Assembly: GCA_003136335.1 (NCBI GenBank) | Contig: PLEA01000699.1 | Coordinates: forward strand, 1 to 5,754 | Direction of reading: 5' to 3' | From: Acidobacteriaceae bacterium | GTDB lineage: Bacteria > Acidobacteriota > Terriglobia > Terriglobales > SbA1 | Length of the DNA stretch: 5,754 bases | Shown: in pieces, positions 4,204 through 5,754 of the stretch | How the letters are laid out: each line of letters opens with the position of its first letter | Position numbering within the stretch: the first letter of the stretch is position 1 | Translations under genes and position numbers: made by a program | The notes under the pieces: model-generated | Told to the model about the DNA's origin: nothing | What the model saw: the letters and a program-made list of their open reading frames with translations, nothing else | Database searches by the model: none

Positions 4204-5754
4204 TTACCCTCCCCAAGACACGAATTTCTCACGCACGGTTCGTTGCGCGCGCCGGAAGGCCTCTGGCAAGCCTCGCAACAGATCGGTCGCAACCATGGAA
4301 TGCTCGCCCACACTCTCGAGCATGACGTCGCCGGCGAGTCCGTGCAGGTGAACCGCGGCAACAACAGCCAGCAGCCCATCGTTCGGGTTTTGCGCGATCA
4401 TTCCCGCAACCATGCCAGTGAGAATGTCGCCCGTGCCGCCGGTGGACATTCCGGGATTGCCCGTCGTGTTGACCCAGGCTTCGCCATTTGGCTGAACCAC
4501 GAGCGTTCGGTGCCCTTTGAGCACGACGATCAGTTCATGCTCGCGCGCGAACTTGCGCGCGAGGCCCAGCCGACCTTTCTGGACGTCGGCGATGGAACCG
4601 CCGACAAGACGCGCCATTTCGCCCGGGTGGGGAGTGATCACCAGTAGACGGTTCTTCCCGCTCAATTCACTGCCTTTCAAGTCTTGCGTCTGACCGTCGA
4701 AAGCGTTCAGCCCGTCAGCGTCGAGGACGATGGGAACATCACTCTTGCTCACCAGAGTTCGTACCAGCTCAGAGGTCTCGGGAAATCGCGATATGCCCGG
4801 TCCGATCGCCAGCACGCTCTTTCCTTTGATCAGCGTATCGATCCGCTCGATCGCCTTCTCTGCAATCGTGCCTTCTGCACTTTCTTCCAGCGGCTCGGTC
4901 ATCAGCTCAGGATGAAATCCGGCAACTGTGGGCAGCACTGACCGTGCCGTCGCAACAGTAGCGAGCCCCGCTCCGGCTCGCAGCGCGGACATCCCCGCCA
5001 TCGCAACGGAGCCCGCTTTGCCTCTCGATCCTCCGACCACCAGCACGTGCCCATAGTTGCCTTTGTTCGATTCCGCCGCACGTGGCCCGATCAACGACGC
5101 GAAATCGCGGGCAGTGATCACGTTGAGTTGCAGGGACGAAATAATCGCCTCTTGTGGTGAACCAATTTCCGCCACGTCAGTCGGCCCAGCGGTGAGCGAG
5201 CCGAAAACATGCGCCGGACGCGGCGCTGTGAACGTGATGATCGAATCTGCCCTCGCAATCGTTCCCTTCTGCGGGCCCATTGCATCGGCATCAGCACCGG
5301 AAGGAATGTCGACGGCAACTACCGGGACCTGACTCGCATTCAGAAACGCAATGGCGTCGGCATAGAGGCCACTGACGGGCGGCTTAAAGCCGGTCCCGAG
5401 AATCGCGTCGAGATATAAATCTGCCGACAGAGCGAGCCGTATCTGGTCGCCGTTCAAATCTTCGCTGGAGTGGACCACGATGGGCGCCATAGGCAACTTG
5501 TCAAACATCACCGCCGCGTCCCCTCGCAGGTCCACGCGATCGGCCAGCAGAATGACCTGAACCGTCTTTCCCTGCTGATGCAATCGCCGGGCTGCCACGA
5601 ATCCGTCGCCGCCATTGTTGCCCTTGCCGCAGAAAACCACAATCCGCTGCGCCGAACCGTGATGCGCAAGGACGTGCTCTGCCACGGCAGATCCGGCGTT
5701 TTCCATTAGCGTTAGAGTTGGCACGCCGAAACGCTCGCTGGTGGCGCGGTCGAT
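4204..5754 (-). CDS. nnr: Bifunctional NAD(P)HX epimerase / ADP-dependent dehydratase (5' partial)
   Basis: This enzyme repairs hydrated NADH and NADPH: the N-terminal domain epimerises the R and S hydrates and the C-terminal domain dehydrates the S form using ADP. The frame runs off the window end, and 516 residues are visible. Because IDRATSERFG normally lies close to the N-terminus of the family, only about ten residues should be missing. Visible epimerase (YjeF_N) motifs are MENAG (17-21), GKGNNGGDG (43-51), DAILGTG (116-122) with the likely catalytic Asp116, and VDIPSG (148-153). The dehydratase domain starts near KGNYGHVLVVGG (231-242). It shows DADGLN (345-350), PHPGE (375-379), LKG (412-414) and NTTGNPGMSTGGTGD (429-443), whose final Asp443 is the expected catalytic base. 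Both active sites look intact. It is convergent with the oxidoreductase gene; its usual partner tsaE is further along the same strand. Confidence 0.96.
   Translation of the reverse strand: MDRATSERFGVPTLTLMENAGSAVAEHVLAHHGSAQRIVVFCGKGNNGGDGFVAARRLHQQGKTVQVILLADRVDLRGDAAVMFDKLPMAPIVVHSSEDLNGDQIRLALSADLYLDAILGTGFKPPVSGLYADAIAFLNASQVPVVAVDIPSGADADAMGPQKGTIARADSIITFTAPRPAHVFGSLTAGPTDVAEIGSPQEAIISSLQLNVITARDFASLIGPRAAESNKGNYGHVLVVGGSRGKAGSVAMAGMSALRAGAGLATVATARSVLPTVAGFHPELMTEPLEESAEGTIAEKAIERIDTLIKGKSVLAIGPGISRFPETSELVRTLVSKSDVPIVLDADGLNAFDGQTQDLKGSELSGKNRLLVITPHPGEMARLVGGSIADVQKGRLGLARKFAREHELIVVLKGHRTLVVQPNGEAWVNTTGNPGMSTGGTGDILTGMVAGMIAQNPNDGLLAVVAAVHLHGLAGDVMLESVGEHSMVATDLLRGLPEAFRRAQRTVREKFVSWGG

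Noticed and set aside
3978..4325. A 115-codon open frame through the repeat cluster
   Set aside because: It translates the intergenic repeats and hairpins and then runs antisense into nnr. Such repeats commonly give spurious hypothetical proteins.
4102..4647. A 181-codon open frame antisense to the nnr C-terminal domain
   Set aside because: The minus-strand dehydratase motifs are unambiguous here and the plus-strand product shows no domain.

Overview
The window carries six clear genes, two of them cut by its edges, plus one weak small-ORF candidate. The base composition is moderately GC-rich. The gene content and above all the intergenic repeats (a CCCCACCCTTGCG/CGCACGGATGGGG hairpin and a GGCGCGGCT-GGA-AGCCGCGCC hairpin) look like an uncultured or environmental Acidobacteriota of the Terriglobia/Koribacter type. 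That assignment rests on remembered resemblance, not on a search.

Layout. Positions 1-609 (+) are the C-terminal half of an MFS permease. A gap of about 150 bp with a REP-like hairpin follows, then fabI (762-1532, +), the NADH-dependent enoyl-ACP reductase of fatty-acid synthesis. Downstream of fabI are four tandem heptamers and a possible 47-residue hydrophobic peptide ORF (1584-1727, +). This ORF meets the end of tsaE (1724-2176, -), the ATPase of tRNA t6A synthesis, tail to tail. Upstream of tsaE on the same strand is a single-domain PilZ gene (2238-2624, -). A 238-bp divergent intergenic region with dyad and direct-repeat motifs separates pilZ from a gene for an exported Gfo/Idh/MocA-type oxidoreductase (2863-3972, +). 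About 230 bp of degenerate repeats and hairpins then lie between that gene and the convergent bifunctional NAD(P)HX epimerase/dehydratase gene nnr (4204-5754, -), which lacks only its first few codons at the window edge.

How they fit together. Most of this is housekeeping: lipid synthesis (fabI), tRNA modification (tsaE) and repair of damaged NAD(P)H (nnr). In E. coli, nnr (yjeF) and tsaE (yjeE) are adjacent in one operon. Here they keep the same strand and order but are separated by the oxidoreductase and pilZ genes, which suggests an insertion or rearrangement in an ancestral nnr-tsaE pair. PilZ would link to c-di-GMP signalling, with no visible partner in the window.

I found no defence island, CRISPR array, transposase, rRNA or tRNA, and no convincing new multi-gene system. 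The most interesting material is non-coding: the repeat cluster at 3990-4193, the operator-like sites before the oxidoreductase gene, and the small ORF after fabI.
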